Origin: Oscillospiraceae bacterium
GTDB taxonomy: Bacteria > Bacillota > Clostridia > Oscillospirales > Oscillospiraceae
Direction of reading: 5' to 3'
Assembly: GCA_017430455.1 (NCBI GenBank)
Contig: JAFRMX010000016.1
Location: 41,337 to 105,336 of the forward strand
DNA: 64,000 nt
This document shows, one piece after another, positions 23,669 through 33,272 of this stretch; within the stretch, counting starts at the first letter, position 1; each line of letters starts with the position of its first letter. A model generated the notes under the pieces. That model ran no database searches. It was not told the origin of the DNA and saw only the letters and a program-made list of their open reading frames with translations. The position numbers were made by a program, and so were the translations under genes.

Positions 23669-25270
23669 ATGAAACTTACATTTCTCGGAGCGACACATGA
23701 AGTTACCGGAAGCTGTACCCTTATCGAGGTCGGCGGAGTCTACGGGATAGTGGACTGCGGTATGGAGCAGGGAAGAGACATATTTGTCAACAGGGCAATC
23801 CCGGTCGCTGCAGACAAGCTCGATTTCGTTTTATTGACGCATGCCCATATAGACCACTCCGGAAATCTTCCTCTTCTTTACAAAAACGGTTACACCGGCA
23901 GTATTTTCGCGACTCCGGCAAGCTGCATGCTCTGCGACATCATGCTCCGAGACTGCGCGCATATTCAGGAGTCCGAAGCGGAATATAAAACGAGAAAAGC
24001 GAAGAGAAAAGGAGAAAAAGGAGAGCAGCCTGTCTATACCCTGGAAGACGCGCAGGAGGCCATATCCCATTTGAGACCGGTTGAATACGGTGAGACCGTA
24101 CAGGTGGCAGAAAACGTATTTGTCCGTTTTGTCGATGCCGGGCATCTCTTGGGCAGTTCAAGCATAGAGGTCTGGCTGACAGAAGACGGTGTCACAAAGA
24201 AGGTGGTATTCAGCGGAGACATCGGAAACTTCAATCAGCCCATCATAAATGACCCGCAATACATAAAAGAAGCGGATTACGTGATCACAGAGTCCACATA
24301 CGGCGACAGATACCACGCGGACGACGGGAGTAACAGCATAAAATATCTCGCGGACTGCATCCAAAGGACGCTTGACAGGGGAGGAAATGTGATAATCCCG
24401 GCCTTCGCAGTCGGACGGACTCAGGAGATGCTGTATTTCATCCGTGAGATAAAGCTCAAGGGCCTTGTCAAGGGACACGGAGATTTCCCGGTATATGTGG
24501 ACAGCCCGCTTGCAAATGAGGCGACAGGCATATTCCTGCAGTGCGACAGAGACTGTTTCGATCCGGAGACCAAAAAACTCCTTGATGCCGGGGTAAACCC
24601 GCTGATGTCCCCGAATTTGAAGCTCAGCGTGAGCACAGAGGAGTCCAAGCTCATAAACTCCGACAAGGAACCCAAAGTGATAATATCCGCCTCAGGCATG
24701 TGCGACGCGGGCAGGATCAGACACCATCTGAAATACAATCTGTGGAGAAGCGAGTGCACGGTGCTCTTTGTCGGCTACCAGAGTCTGGGAACGACAGGAA
24801 GGGCAATCATTGACGGAGCGAAATCGGTAAAACTGTTTGGGGACGATATCGCAGTTAAGGCGGAGATCGCGTTTCTGCCTGGCAAAAGCGGACATGCTGA
24901 CAAAAACGGCCTTATCAAATGGATTACTTCCTTTGAAAATAAGCCTGACCTCGTATTCGTAAACCACGGAGACGATGCCTGCTGCCAGTCCTACGCGGAC
25001 TGCCTGAGGGACGAGTACGGCTTCAATACACTGGCGCCTTACAGCGGGACCAGCTACGATCTTTTGGAGGGTAAGGCGGTGAAGCTGACCAGAGGTGTTC
25101 CGGTTTACAAAAAGAGCGAGAATCAGGTGAAAAACGATTCCGTATTCGCGAAACTGCTAGACGCCTGTGAAAGACTCACATCTCTTGCAAGATCAATAAA
25201 AGAGCACTCGAACAAGGAGCTCGAGCGGATGACACAGGATATAAACAATCTGATAAACAAATACAGGTAA
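23669..25270 (+). CDS. Metallo-beta-lactamase/beta-CASP ribonuclease (CPSF/YSH1-like)
   Basis: 533 residues. The metal-binding motif THAHIDHSGNLP, the later GDIGN and TESTYGDRYH motifs, the beta-CASP signature region ISASGMCDAGRIRHHLKYNL, GHADKNGL and a terminal VNHGD identify a beta-CASP RNA nuclease of the bacterial YSH1/CPSF-like class. These act as endo- or exoribonucleases on mRNA in the cytoplasm. The C-terminal RMMBL-type part is followed by a basic helix. It is a free-standing gene. GGAG precedes ATG 23669, and a perfect convergent terminator follows. RNase Y and HflX, also RNA- or ribosome-related, are encoded close by. Confidence 0.9.
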   Translation: MKLTFLGATHEVTGSCTLIEVGGVYGIVDCGMEQGRDIFVNRAIPVAADKLDFVLLTHAHIDHSGNLPLLYKNGYTGSIFATPASCMLCDIMLRDCAHIQESEAEYKTRKAKRKGEKGEQPVYTLEDAQEAISHLRPVEYGETVQVAENVFVRFVDAGHLLGSSSIEVWLTEDGVTKKVVFSGDIGNFNQPIINDPQYIKEADYVITESTYGDRYHADDGSNSIKYLADCIQRTLDRGGNVIIPAFAVGRTQEMLYFIREIKLKGLVKGHGDFPVYVDSPLANEATGIFLQCDRDCFDPETKKLLDAGVNPLMSPNLKLSVSTEESKLINSDKEPKVIISASGMCDAGRIRHHLKYNLWRSECTVLFVGYQSLGTTGRAIIDGAKSVKLFGDDIAVKAEIAFLPGKSGHADKNGLIKWITSFENKPDLVFVNHGDDACCQSYADCLRDEYGFNTLAPYSGTSYDLLEGKAVKLTRGVPVYKKSENQVKNDSVFAKLLDACERLTSLARSIKEHSNKELERMTQDINNLINKYR

Positions 25271-25294
25271 ATTTAAGCTTGTTATTAATATTAT

Positions 25295-25326
25295 TTGCGC
25301 GGCAGTGATTATTCACTGCCGCGCAA
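25295..25326. terminator. Convergent terminator, perfect 14-bp stem
   Basis: TTGCGCGGCAGTGA (25295-25308) pairs exactly with 25313-25326 across a 4-nt loop, between the convergent nuclease and binding-protein genes. Confidence 0.8.
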
Positions 25327-25369
25327 TCAGGTATAGGATGGAGGGTTATGCAGGGACAGGTATACGGAT

Positions 25370-26167
25370 TCAGCCGAGGCTTATATAATCGGCAATCTCA
25401 GCGTAGTCTTCATTTTCAAGGATCTTCGCGATCGTTCCGTCTGCCCAGAGCGCTTTCAAAGCGTCGTTGACCTGGTCGCGCAGAGCATCATCTCCGATGC
25501 GGAAGCCGACAGCGTAAGTCTCATCTCCGAGGCTTTCCTCAAGGAAACTGTAACCGGTCTCACCGGATATCAGGAAACTGCCCAGTGTGGCATCAACAGC
25601 GATCGCGTCGATTCCGCCTGCCTTCAGATCCTGGAATGCTATCGGGTAAGTCTCGTATACTTCGAGGCTTGCAAATGTGTCCGTGAGATCTGCGCGGTCT
25701 TCAGTGAGCAGTGTGTAGGCGGAAGTAGCAGTCTGAACGCCCACAACTTTACCTGCGAGATCGTCAAGCGTCTTTATTCCGGAATCATCGGCTACCAGGA
25801 TCATCTGGCTGTTTACCGAATAAGGCTCGCTCCAGCAGTAATCGTCCTCACGGCCTTCAACAGTGAATCCGGACCAGATACAGTCACAGCTTCCCGCCTG
25901 GAGCTCGGCGTCTTTAGAATCCCAGTTGAAGGGGACTGCCTCGTATTCCCAGCCGAGTGATTTGCATACGGCCTGGCATACTTCAACGTCAAATCCGCCG
26001 ACGGAGCCGTCGTCACTTAAGTAAGAATAGGGGGGATAGTCAAGGTCGAAGCCGTGTTTAAAGGTAAAGGTCTCTTTCGGAGCACTCGCGGGAGCAGCTG
26101 CGCTTCCGCAGGCGCAGAGAGCGAAGATCATGCATGCAGCCATCAGAAGAGTGATTATCTTTTTCAT
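25370..26167 (-). CDS. Amino-acid ABC transporter substrate-binding lipoprotein, orphan
   Basis: 265 residues. The signal MKKIITLLMAACMIFALCAC is a lipoprotein leader with lipobox LCAC. The mature part is a type II periplasmic-binding fold of the polar amino acid class: PPYSYLSDDGSVGGFDVEVC, later LDDLAGKVVGVQTATSAY and AVDATLGSFLI. Such proteins capture amino acids such as cystine, glutamine or arginine on the outer membrane face. No permease or ATPase gene is adjacent, so it must share transporter parts encoded elsewhere or act as a sensor. Its promoter is excellent and overlapped by an inverted repeat, which points to tight regulation. Confidence 0.9.
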   Translation of the reverse strand: MKKIITLLMAACMIFALCACGSAAAPASAPKETFTFKHGFDLDYPPYSYLSDDGSVGGFDVEVCQAVCKSLGWEYEAVPFNWDSKDAELQAGSCDCIWSGFTVEGREDDYCWSEPYSVNSQMILVADDSGIKTLDDLAGKVVGVQTATSAYTLLTEDRADLTDTFASLEVYETYPIAFQDLKAGGIDAIAVDATLGSFLISGETGYSFLEESLGDETYAVGFRIGDDALRDQVNDALKALWADGTIAKILENEDYAEIADYISLG

Positions 26168-26197
26168 TTTGTTTTCCTCATTTCGTCTTGTTTATCA

Positions 26198-26257
26198 AAT
26201 TAGCACTTTAGCGAACTAATTTAATGGGATAATAAACCAGGACCTCTGATTTGTCAA
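26198..26257 (-). promoter_or_regulatory. Promoter with operator-like repeat for the orphan binding protein
   Basis: On the minus strand TTGACA (26257-26252), 17 bp, TATTAT (26234-26229). Just past the start point AAATTAG and CTAATTT (about 26198-26223) form an inverted repeat, with TTAGT/GCTAA submotifs inside. A repressor bound there would block transcription. Confidence 0.75.
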
Positions 26258-26305
26258 GCACTTTTTTTCGTTGCCGTAGAAATATTTTTACTGTATAATA
26301 CGCGC

Positions 26306-27595
26306 ATGAATATGACAGAGACAAAAAAAGAAAAAGAAAGAGCCTGTCTGGCGGGACTTTCTGCTCTCTCTATGGATGAGCGGGAGAGATCGACGGATAT
26401 TTCAATGGATGAGCTCTCCGCCCTGATAGAGACGGCAGGGGGTGAAGCCGTATGCAATCTGATTCAGCAGAGGCCGACACCGGATCCCGGAACATTTCTG
26501 GGAGAGGGGAAAGTAGCTGAGCTCAAAGAACTTGCAGAGAATAACGATTGCAGTTTAGTGGTATTCGACAACGAGCTCTCGCCCTCCCAGATGAGGGTGC
26601 TGGAGGAAAAGCTCGGAGTGAGAGTGCTCGACAGATCCGGACTCATACTCGATATCTTTGCCCAGAGGGCGAGAACGAGGGAAGGACAGCTCCAGGTGGA
26701 GCTGGCACAGTATAAATACATGCTGCCGAGGCTCACCGGTATGTGGACGCACCTTGTGCGGCAGACAGCCTCGGGCGGATCGTCTCCTATCGGAACCAGA
26801 GGCCCCGGCGAGACTCAGCTCGAAACGGACAGACGGCATATAAGAAGAAAGATACAGAAGCTCGAAGAGGAACTGGCAGAGGTCAGAAAAGTTCGTGGGA
26901 CCCAGAGACGCAGAAGGGTAAAAAACGAGATCCCCGTTGTTGCGATAGTGGGCTACACAAATGCCGGGAAATCCACTTTGCTTAATAAGCTCACGGGAAG
27001 CAGCATCGAGGCAAACGACAGACTTTTCGATACGCTTGATACTACGACCAAAAAGCTATGGATAGACGATACGACAGAGGTCCTGATCTCGGATACGGTC
27101 GGCTTTATAAGAAAACTGCCGACCCAGCTGATAGAGGCGTTCAAGGCAACACTCGAGGAACTGGAATACTCGGATGTACTGCTGCATGTTATAGACATCT
27201 CAAACCCCGAGTGGGAAGAACAGGCCAAGATAGTTGACGAGCTGATCACCGCTCTGGGAGCAGAAAAGACTCCGTGCATCAGGGTATTCAACAAATGCGA
27301 TAAATTCATCGGGATAAAACCCCACGGGGACAACTCGGTATGCATTTCAGCGAAGAGCGGGGAAGGGCTTGAAGCGCTTAAAGAGAAGATAGTCTCGGTG
27401 CTCGGTAAAGAAAAAGTCCATCTCAAACTTATGCTTCCGTATTCGAAAGCGGGACTTGTGGACAGTTTAAACCGTGAGGCTTCCGTCATTTCCTGCGAAT
27501 ACAGAAATGAGGGCATAGAGGTAGAGTTTTCTGCCGACAGAGCTTTCTGCGACAGGATACTGGCTGACAGAGATATAAAGAATGTCAGGATCTGA
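26306..27595 (+). CDS. hflX: Ribosome-associated GTPase HflX
   Basis: 429 residues. The N-terminal HflX domain contains RPTPDPGTFLGEGKVAEL and the glycine-rich SGGSSPIGTRGPGETQLETD stretch, followed by a coiled-coil linker with basic QRRRRVK, and a TrmE/Era-type G domain: G1 GYTNAGKST, G3 DTVGFI, G4 FNKCD. HflX binds the 50S subunit and rescues stalled or heat-damaged ribosomes. Length is normal. The start ATG 26306 is the first of two in-frame ATGs; MTETKK two codons later is possible. Its 3' end overlaps the yigZ-like gene by 14 nt, so translation is coupled. Confidence 0.95.
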   Translation: MNMTETKKEKERACLAGLSALSMDERERSTDISMDELSALIETAGGEAVCNLIQQRPTPDPGTFLGEGKVAELKELAENNDCSLVVFDNELSPSQMRVLEEKLGVRVLDRSGLILDIFAQRARTREGQLQVELAQYKYMLPRLTGMWTHLVRQTASGGSSPIGTRGPGETQLETDRRHIRRKIQKLEEELAEVRKVRGTQRRRRVKNEIPVVAIVGYTNAGKSTLLNKLTGSSIEANDRLFDTLDTTTKKLWIDDTTEVLISDTVGFIRKLPTQLIEAFKATLEELEYSDVLLHVIDISNPEWEEQAKIVDELITALGAEKTPCIRVFNKCDKFIGIKPHGDNSVCISAKSGEGLEALKEKIVSVLGKEKVHLKLMLPYSKAGLVDSLNREASVISCEYRNEGIEVEFSADRAFCDRILADRDIKNVRI

Positions 27596-28172
27596 AAGCA
27601 TAAGAAAAAAAGTGCCCGCCGGAGACGGCGAGAGCCTTTATACGGAGAAAAGATCGCAGTTTCTGGGGCATGTCAGAAAGGCAAGCACCGAGGACGAGGC
27701 CAGAGCCTTCATAGCGGAGGTTAAGAAAAACAACCGTGACGCACGCCACAACTGCTGGGCTTATATAATAGACCAAAACACATTCCGCTACAGCGACGAC
27801 GGCGAGCCCCAGGGAACTGCCGGAATACCTATGCTTGAGGTCCTGAGACGCGAGGGCGTGTCGGAATGCGTATGTGTTGTCACGAGATATTTCGGAGGGG
27901 TGCTGCTCGGAGCGGGCGGGCTTTTGAGGGCTTATACAAAAGCCTGCAAGGACGCGCTCGACGACGCCGGAACGGAAGAGATACGCGAGAAATCCCTTAT
28001 CGATGTAAGCTGTCCGTACTCTCTGTTCGAAAAGCTGAAATATGAGCTTACGCCATATGAGGCGCTCATAAAAAACGCCCGATACGGGGAAGCGATAGAG
28101 CTTGAAATAGAAGTTCCGCTTGAAAAATCGGAAGACCTTCAGAAAAAAATAAAAGAGATCGGGATCTATTGA
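27582..28172 (+). CDS. yigZ: YigZ/IMPACT-family protein
   Basis: 196 residues. The UPF0029/IMPACT N-terminal domain is clear: KRSQFLGHVRKASTEDEA, NNRDARHNCWAYII, DDGEPQGTAGIPML, and VTRYFGGVLLGAGGL. The C-terminal 60 residues form the small ferredoxin-like domain of bacterial YigZ. The cellular role is not well defined; structural relatives are linked to translation stress through GCN1 in eukaryotes. The gene starts inside the last codons of hflX, and a terminator stem begins within its own last codons. Confidence 0.9.
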   Translation: MSGSESIRKKVPAGDGESLYTEKRSQFLGHVRKASTEDEARAFIAEVKKNNRDARHNCWAYIIDQNTFRYSDDGEPQGTAGIPMLEVLRREGVSECVCVVTRYFGGVLLGAGGLLRAYTKACKDALDDAGTEEIREKSLIDVSCPYSLFEKLKYELTPYEALIKNARYGEAIELEIEVPLEKSEDLQKKIKEIGIY

Positions 28173-28182
28173 ACCCGATCTC
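28155..28182 (+). terminator. Terminator overlapping the yigZ stop codon
   Basis: GAGATCGGG (28155-28163) pairs with CCCGATCTC (28174-28182), followed by TTCTTTGTT. The stop codon lies in the loop. Confidence 0.8.
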
Positions 28183-28199
28183 TTCTTTGTTGATAAGTA

Positions 28200-29747
28200 T
28201 TATTTCGCGTATTCGACAGCCTTGGTCTCGCGGAAAACATGCACCTTGATCTGCCCGGGGTAAGTGACCTCCTGCTCGATCTTCTTCGCAATATCGCGGG
28301 CAAGGATGATCATCTGGTCTTCGTTTACCTCTTCCGGCTTGACCATTATACGGATCTCCCGTCCTGCCTGAATAGCGTAAGAGGAGGCGATTCCGGGGAA
28401 GCTGTTGGAGACTTCCTCAAGTTTTTCAAGACGTTTTACATAGGTCTCGATATTCTCGCGTCTGGCTCCCGGACGGGAAGCTGAAATGGCATCGGCAGCC
28501 TGGACCAGGCATGCGATAACACTCTTGCATTCCACATCACCGTGATGAGCCTCTATGGCGTTGACAACGGTCTCGTTTTCCTTGTACTTCCTGGCAATAT
28601 CTACGCCTATCTGAACGTGGCTGCCCTCAGTCTCATGGTCTATGGACTTGCCTATATCGTGCAGAAGTCCCGCGCGCTTTGCCGTAGTTATATCTACGCC
28701 AAGCTCAGCTGCCATGAGCCCTGCGATATGAGCCACTTCGATGGAGTGATTCAGAACATTCTGGCCGTAGCTGGTTCTGAAGTGCATGCGTCCGAGAAGC
28801 TTTATGATCTCAGGATTGAGACCGTGGATATTGGTCTCAAAAACGGCTCTCTCGCCCTCGGCCTTAATGATGCTGTTGACTTCTTTCTGAGCCTTGGCCA
28901 CCATCTCTTCGATACGCGCCGGATGGATCCTTCCGTCCTGGATCAGTTTTTCCAGAGCCAGGCGGGCAACTTCCCTTCGGACCGGATCAAAGCCTGAAAC
29001 AGTGATGGCTTCAGGTGTATCGTCAATTATCAGATCACAGCCCGTCAGGGTCTCGATCGATCTGATGTTGCGTCCTTCACGGCCGATTATGCGGCCTTTC
29101 ATTTCGTCGTTCGGCAATGCAACGACAGAGACCGTTATCTCGCTCGCGTGGTCTGCGGCGCAACGCTGGATTGCAGTGGAGATTATCTCACGAGCTCTTT
29201 CTTCGGCCTCATCCCTGTACTGCTGCTCGACCTCCTTGAGTTTGACCGCCATCTCATGGGTGGCGTCCTGTCTTACCATGTCTACGAGGTAGTTTTTCGC
29301 TTCTTCAGCGGAAAATCCGGAAATCTTTTCCAGCATTTCAAGCTGGCCCGCTTTGACCTTCTCTACTTCCTCTTCCTGCTTCTTTATCCCGGCAAGCTTA
29401 TCAGAGAGAAGTTCATTTTTTCTGTCAATGTTCTCGATCTTTTTATCGAGGTTTTCTTCCTTCTGCTGCAGACGGTGCTCCTGCTTCTGGAGCTCTGATC
29501 TGCGCTCTTTTACTTCACGCTCATACTCAGTACGGTTCTTGTGTATTTCTTCCCTTGCCTCAACGAGAGCTTCTCTTTTTTTGCTCTCGGCACTCTTTAT
29601 CGACTCGTTTATTATACGTTTAGCTTCTTCTTCGGCACTCTCGATCTCTCGCTCACCGACTTTCTTGCGGTAGACAATACCGAGGACGAAACATAAAACG
29701 GCAACTGCCAAAACGACGACTATAAAAATCCAAAGTGGAACAGACAT
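28200..29747 (-). CDS. rny: Ribonuclease Y
   Basis: 515 residues. An N-terminal membrane anchor ([20 protein letters not shown]), a long charged coiled coil to about residue 200, a KH domain ([20 protein letters not shown]) and an HD hydrolase domain ([17 protein letters not shown]) with a conserved C-terminal GQIKVHV are the full RNase Y layout at normal length. It initiates bulk mRNA decay in Gram-positive bacteria at the membrane. The ATG at 29747 is favoured: an ATG seven codons upstream overlaps the GGAGGTG that would serve as its ribosome site. It converges with yigZ. Confidence 0.95.
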   Translation of the reverse strand: MSVPLWIFIVVVLAVAVLCFVLGIVYRKKVGEREIESAEEEAKRIINESIKSAESKKREALVEAREEIHKNRTEYEREVKERRSELQKQEHRLQQKEENLDKKIENIDRKNELLSDKLAGIKKQEEEVEKVKAGQLEMLEKISGFSAEEAKNYLVDMVRQDATHEMAVKLKEVEQQYRDEAEERAREIISTAIQRCAADHASEITVSVVALPNDEMKGRIIGREGRNIRSIETLTGCDLIIDDTPEAITVSGFDPVRREVARLALEKLIQDGRIHPARIEEMVAKAQKEVNSIIKAEGERAVFETNIHGLNPEIIKLLGRMHFRTSYGQNVLNHSIEVAHIAGLMAAELGVDITTAKRAGLLHDIGKSIDHETEGSHVQIGVDIARKYKENETVVNAIEAHHGDVECKSVIACLVQAADAISASRPGARRENIETYVKRLEKLEEVSNSFPGIASSYAIQAGREIRIMVKPEEVNEDQMIILARDIAKKIEQEVTYPGQIKVHVFRETKAVEYAK

Positions 29748-29946
29748 AGAAAATAAACACACCTCCATTCTTTTAAAATTTAAGGTGGTTTTTGCAATAT
29801 TATCAAATTAATTATATTTATATTTTTAATAATATATTCTGTTGGATTATATATATGAAAAATCTGAAATATAATTAACAAATAACCGATAAAACCGATT
29901 TATTCTATCTTAACAGGAATATTATGTCAAGTAATTTGTGATAAGT

Positions 29947-31782
29947 TTATATAACGTAAGGAACAGTGAAAACGGAAACATTTTTCTTGGTTTCCAGTTT
30001 TCTGACTAGCCTCTGTGTAGTCTGGTTGTGAAGGATCTTCTGCAGGGGATTTGTCACAACGAGCGAGCCCATCATAACTACAAGGCTTTCTTCGTCTGAA
30101 AGTAATGAAACCTCCGCCTCAACATGTTTTAAGAGCACCTCATTGAAATTGCGGTAGTATGTGACATCATAAACAAATCTTTCATTGATTCCCAGTTCTC
30201 TGAGTTTCCTCTCAAGTTCAAGAGCATCCTCCTCATTGCTGCATATATGATACAGTTCTATATCTTCAAAACCGCAGGCATGTGCACAGTCCATAGTCTT
30301 CACAAATGAGCGGCTCACGGACTGAATCGGGAGAAGGACCCTTCCGTGCTTTTTTTCACCCAGTATATGCATCGCTTCAGCATCGCCTATTTCGAGATCC
30401 TTGGATACGGCTGAGTAGTGCCCCTTTATTCTGCTCATGATAAAGAGCAACGCAAAGATACAGAGCAGAGCAACCCATGCTCCTCTCTTGAATTTCATAC
30501 ATATGATTATTACAAGTGTCACTCCGGTTACTATAGTACCGAAACCATTTACTGCGGCTTTTATCTGCCAATGAGGGCCTTTGAGCCTTCTCCAATGGAA
30601 AAGCATGCCAAGCTGACTTAGGAAAAATGAGATGAATACTCCGCTGGCATAAAGTGGCAGAAGCAGATGCTGGTCTCCTTTGAACACAAAGACAAGGATA
30701 GAAGCTGCTGCGAAGAGAAAGAGAATACCGTTGGAGAAATTCAGTCTTGTACCGCGATTGACCATCCGGCGCGGCAGATAACCGTGCTGGGCTATAAGTG
30801 ACATCAAGAGAGGGAGATCGGCAAAGGCGGTATTTGCAGCCAGAGCGAGAATAACGACCGTCATCGTCTGTACTGCGAAATATATTACGCTTCCATGGCC
30901 AAAAACAGCTCCTGCCAACTGGCTCACCGCAGTAGCTTCGGAATTCGGAACTATTTTATACCAGCTGATAAGAAGGCTGACTCCAAAGAATATCACGCAA
31001 ACGAAGCTGGCCATTGCCAGAAGGACTTTCTTTGCGTGAACAGGCGCGGGATCCTTGAAATTGGGGACTCCGTTGGAGACAGCTTCAACTCCTGTCAGAG
31101 CGGTGCAGCCGGAAGCAAAGGCTTTCAGGAGCAGAAAGAACATTGTGTCGTTTGTATTTGATGTAACCACATATACTTCTTCAGGGGTGTACTGACCGGA
31201 CAGGTACCTGATGACGCCTGTGACGATAAGGCTCAGCATAGTTATTATGAACAGATATGTTGGAATTCCAAACATGATCGAGGATTCCCTGATCCCGCGG
31301 AGATTGCCCCAGGTAAGAAGACAAATGAGCGCGAAGGCAATAAACGGCTTATAGGGAAACAGGGCAGGAAAAGCGGAGGTGATTGCCGCAGCGCCGGCAC
31401 AGGAACTGACGGCGACAGTAAGAATATAGTCCATGATAAGGGAAGAACCTGCTATCAACCCTATCCTTTCACCAAGATTTTCACTGGCAACTATATAGGC
31501 TCCGCCTCCCTGAGGATAAGCTTCAATAGTCTGCCTGTAACAGAAAATGAGTATTCCGAGAAGGCATATTATAGCGGCAACGATAGGAAGAAAATAACGG
31601 TATGAGGCCATACCCAACACCGGAATCAGAACGAGAAGGATCTCCTCTCCTGCATAACTGACAGATGATATGGCATCACTGGCAAAAATGGGAATGCCCC
31701 ACAGAACGGAGAACTTTTCTTCGTTTATATCTGAGTCTTTCAGTCTTTCACCAAGAAAAATATTGCGCAATTTTTCGAACAT
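29947..31782 (-). CDS. kimA: KimA-type high-affinity potassium importer (APC superfamily)
   Basis: 611 residues, close to the KimA (YdaO) length. Twelve membrane segments with the APC signature ASDAISSVSYAGEEILLVLI and QGGGAYIVASENLG are followed by a cytosolic C-terminal domain of about 150 residues (universal-stress-protein fold: HGRVLLPIQSVSRSF, MMGSLVV). KimA is a proton-coupled K+ importer, inhibited by c-di-AMP binding to the C-terminal domain in Bacillus. Being third after trkA and trkH supports a potassium role rather than amino-acid transport. Only 41 bp separates it from trkH, so a ydaO-type riboswitch directly ahead is excluded. Confidence 0.87.
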   Translation of the reverse strand: MFEKLRNIFLGERLKDSDINEEKFSVLWGIPIFASDAISSVSYAGEEILLVLIPVLGMASYRYFLPIVAAIICLLGILIFCYRQTIEAYPQGGGAYIVASENLGERIGLIAGSSLIMDYILTVAVSSCAGAAAITSAFPALFPYKPFIAFALICLLTWGNLRGIRESSIMFGIPTYLFIITMLSLIVTGVIRYLSGQYTPEEVYVVTSNTNDTMFFLLLKAFASGCTALTGVEAVSNGVPNFKDPAPVHAKKVLLAMASFVCVIFFGVSLLISWYKIVPNSEATAVSQLAGAVFGHGSVIYFAVQTMTVVILALAANTAFADLPLLMSLIAQHGYLPRRMVNRGTRLNFSNGILFLFAAASILVFVFKGDQHLLLPLYASGVFISFFLSQLGMLFHWRRLKGPHWQIKAAVNGFGTIVTGVTLVIIICMKFKRGAWVALLCIFALLFIMSRIKGHYSAVSKDLEIGDAEAMHILGEKKHGRVLLPIQSVSRSFVKTMDCAHACGFEDIELYHICSNEEDALELERKLRELGINERFVYDVTYYRNFNEVLLKHVEAEVSLLSDEESLVVMMGSLVVTNPLQKILHNQTTQRLVRKLETKKNVSVFTVPYVI

Positions 31783-31823
31783 TGCCCGGCAGTTTCCTTT
31801 CCTTTGTATATTGCAGAAAGTTT

Positions 31824-33272
31824 TTATCTTTTTATGCTTTTCCAGGTCTTTGGTGAAAACAGTATTATCATAGCATAGATCTCAAGCCGTCCGAAGAGCA
31901 TGCAGAACGCAAGCACCACCTTTGAAAAACTGGAAAATGCAGCGAAATTGCCCATAGGCCCGATTATGTCCGCAAGACCCGGTCCGACGTTTGACATTGC
32001 AGTGAGCGCTGCCGAGAAATTGACCTGGGAGTCAAAACCGTCAACGGAGATAAGAAGGGCGGTAACGAGAATGAGAAGCATGTACAGGATAAAATATGTA
32101 TAGGCAGCATTTACGCTGCTCTTGTCGATTCGCTTTCCTTCAAGCCTGACAGGGGAGACACTCCTGGGAGACAGGATCTCTTTAAGATCGGCATAAACAC
32201 CTTTCACGACTATCATAACACGTGAAAGTTTCATTCCGCCTCCGGTGCTGCCGGCGCAGCCGCCTATAAACATCAGCATAACTATTATGCTTTTGGTATA
32301 TCCCGGCCAGGCGAGAAAGTCGCGGTTTGAAAAACCGGTGGTGGAAATTATGGCAGCTACCTGGAAAAGAGCTATCCTGAAGGCTTCACCGAAGGAACCG
32401 TATATTTTTACAATACCTAAAGCAATTATGAGCGTCACACAGAGAACGAGAGCAAGAAAAACGTGCAGTTCTTCGCTCTTTACAGCGATCTTAAATCTGC
32501 CTGTCAGAGCCAGGAAGTAGAGGTTGAAGTTAATGGCACAGACCAGCATGAATATCGCGAGAACATATTCTATATAAGCACTGTGGAAGCCGGCAATGGC
32601 GTCTCCTCTTGTTGAAAATCCTCCCGTTCCGACTGTTGAGAACGAATGCAGGATTGCCTCATAAAAACTCATGCCTCCGAGCATAAGAAGGATGGTCTCG
32701 AGCAGGGTTATTCCGATATAGATGAGATAAAGAATACGGGCTGTTGAGCTTATCTTCGGGACAAGCTTTCCGACGCTTGGGCCGGGAACTTCAGCTCTCA
32801 TTACATGCATTGAGTTTTCGCGGCTCTTTGGCTGGATCGCCATCATAAAGACAAGCATGCCCATACCGCCTATCCAGTGGGTGAACATCCTCCAGAAAGC
32901 CCCGCATTTGGACAGGGATTCGACGTCTGTTAATATGGAAGATCCGGTAGTGGTAAAGCCTGAAACGGTTTCAAAGAATGAAGATGTGTAATCTGGAATT
33001 TCACCGCTTATAAAGAGCGGCAGAGCACCGAGGAGAGACATTATAGTCCAGCTGATACCGACTGTGAAAAAACCCTCTCTGGCGAACAATTCGTTCGATG
33101 AAGGTTTAATCAGTCTGAACAGAATACCCAGGCCTGCACAAAGAGCTGCGGTTACAGCAAAATTCCAGATACTCTCATGATATATAAGGCCGCAAAGCAA
33201 AGGCAGCACCATCAGTGCGGACAAAATCAGCAGAACAGTTCCTGTAGTGCGGAAACAGAGTTTAAAGTTCAT
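31824..33272 (-). CDS. trkH: TrkH/KtrB-family potassium channel subunit
   Basis: 482 residues, eight to ten membrane spans, with the four pore-loop repeats of this family visible around SGFTTTGSSI, SFSTVGTGGFSTRG, ISTTGFSNRDF and SNVGPGLADIIGP. The protein forms the K+-conducting pore that works with a cytoplasmic TrkA-type gating ring, encoded immediately upstream with a 4-nt overlap. A C-terminal basic end (SPKTWKSIKR) faces the cytoplasm. TrkH is favoured over KtrB by the size and N-terminal extra helices. Confidence 0.9.
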   Translation of the reverse strand: MNFKLCFRTTGTVLLILSALMVLPLLCGLIYHESIWNFAVTAALCAGLGILFRLIKPSSNELFAREGFFTVGISWTIMSLLGALPLFISGEIPDYTSSFFETVSGFTTTGSSILTDVESLSKCGAFWRMFTHWIGGMGMLVFMMAIQPKSRENSMHVMRAEVPGPSVGKLVPKISSTARILYLIYIGITLLETILLMLGGMSFYEAILHSFSTVGTGGFSTRGDAIAGFHSAYIEYVLAIFMLVCAINFNLYFLALTGRFKIAVKSEELHVFLALVLCVTLIIALGIVKIYGSFGEAFRIALFQVAAIISTTGFSNRDFLAWPGYTKSIIVMLMFIGGCAGSTGGGMKLSRVMIVVKGVYADLKEILSPRSVSPVRLEGKRIDKSSVNAAYTYFILYMLLILVTALLISVDGFDSQVNFSAALTAMSNVGPGLADIIGPMGNFAAFSSFSKVVLAFCMLFGRLEIYAMIILFSPKTWKSIKR

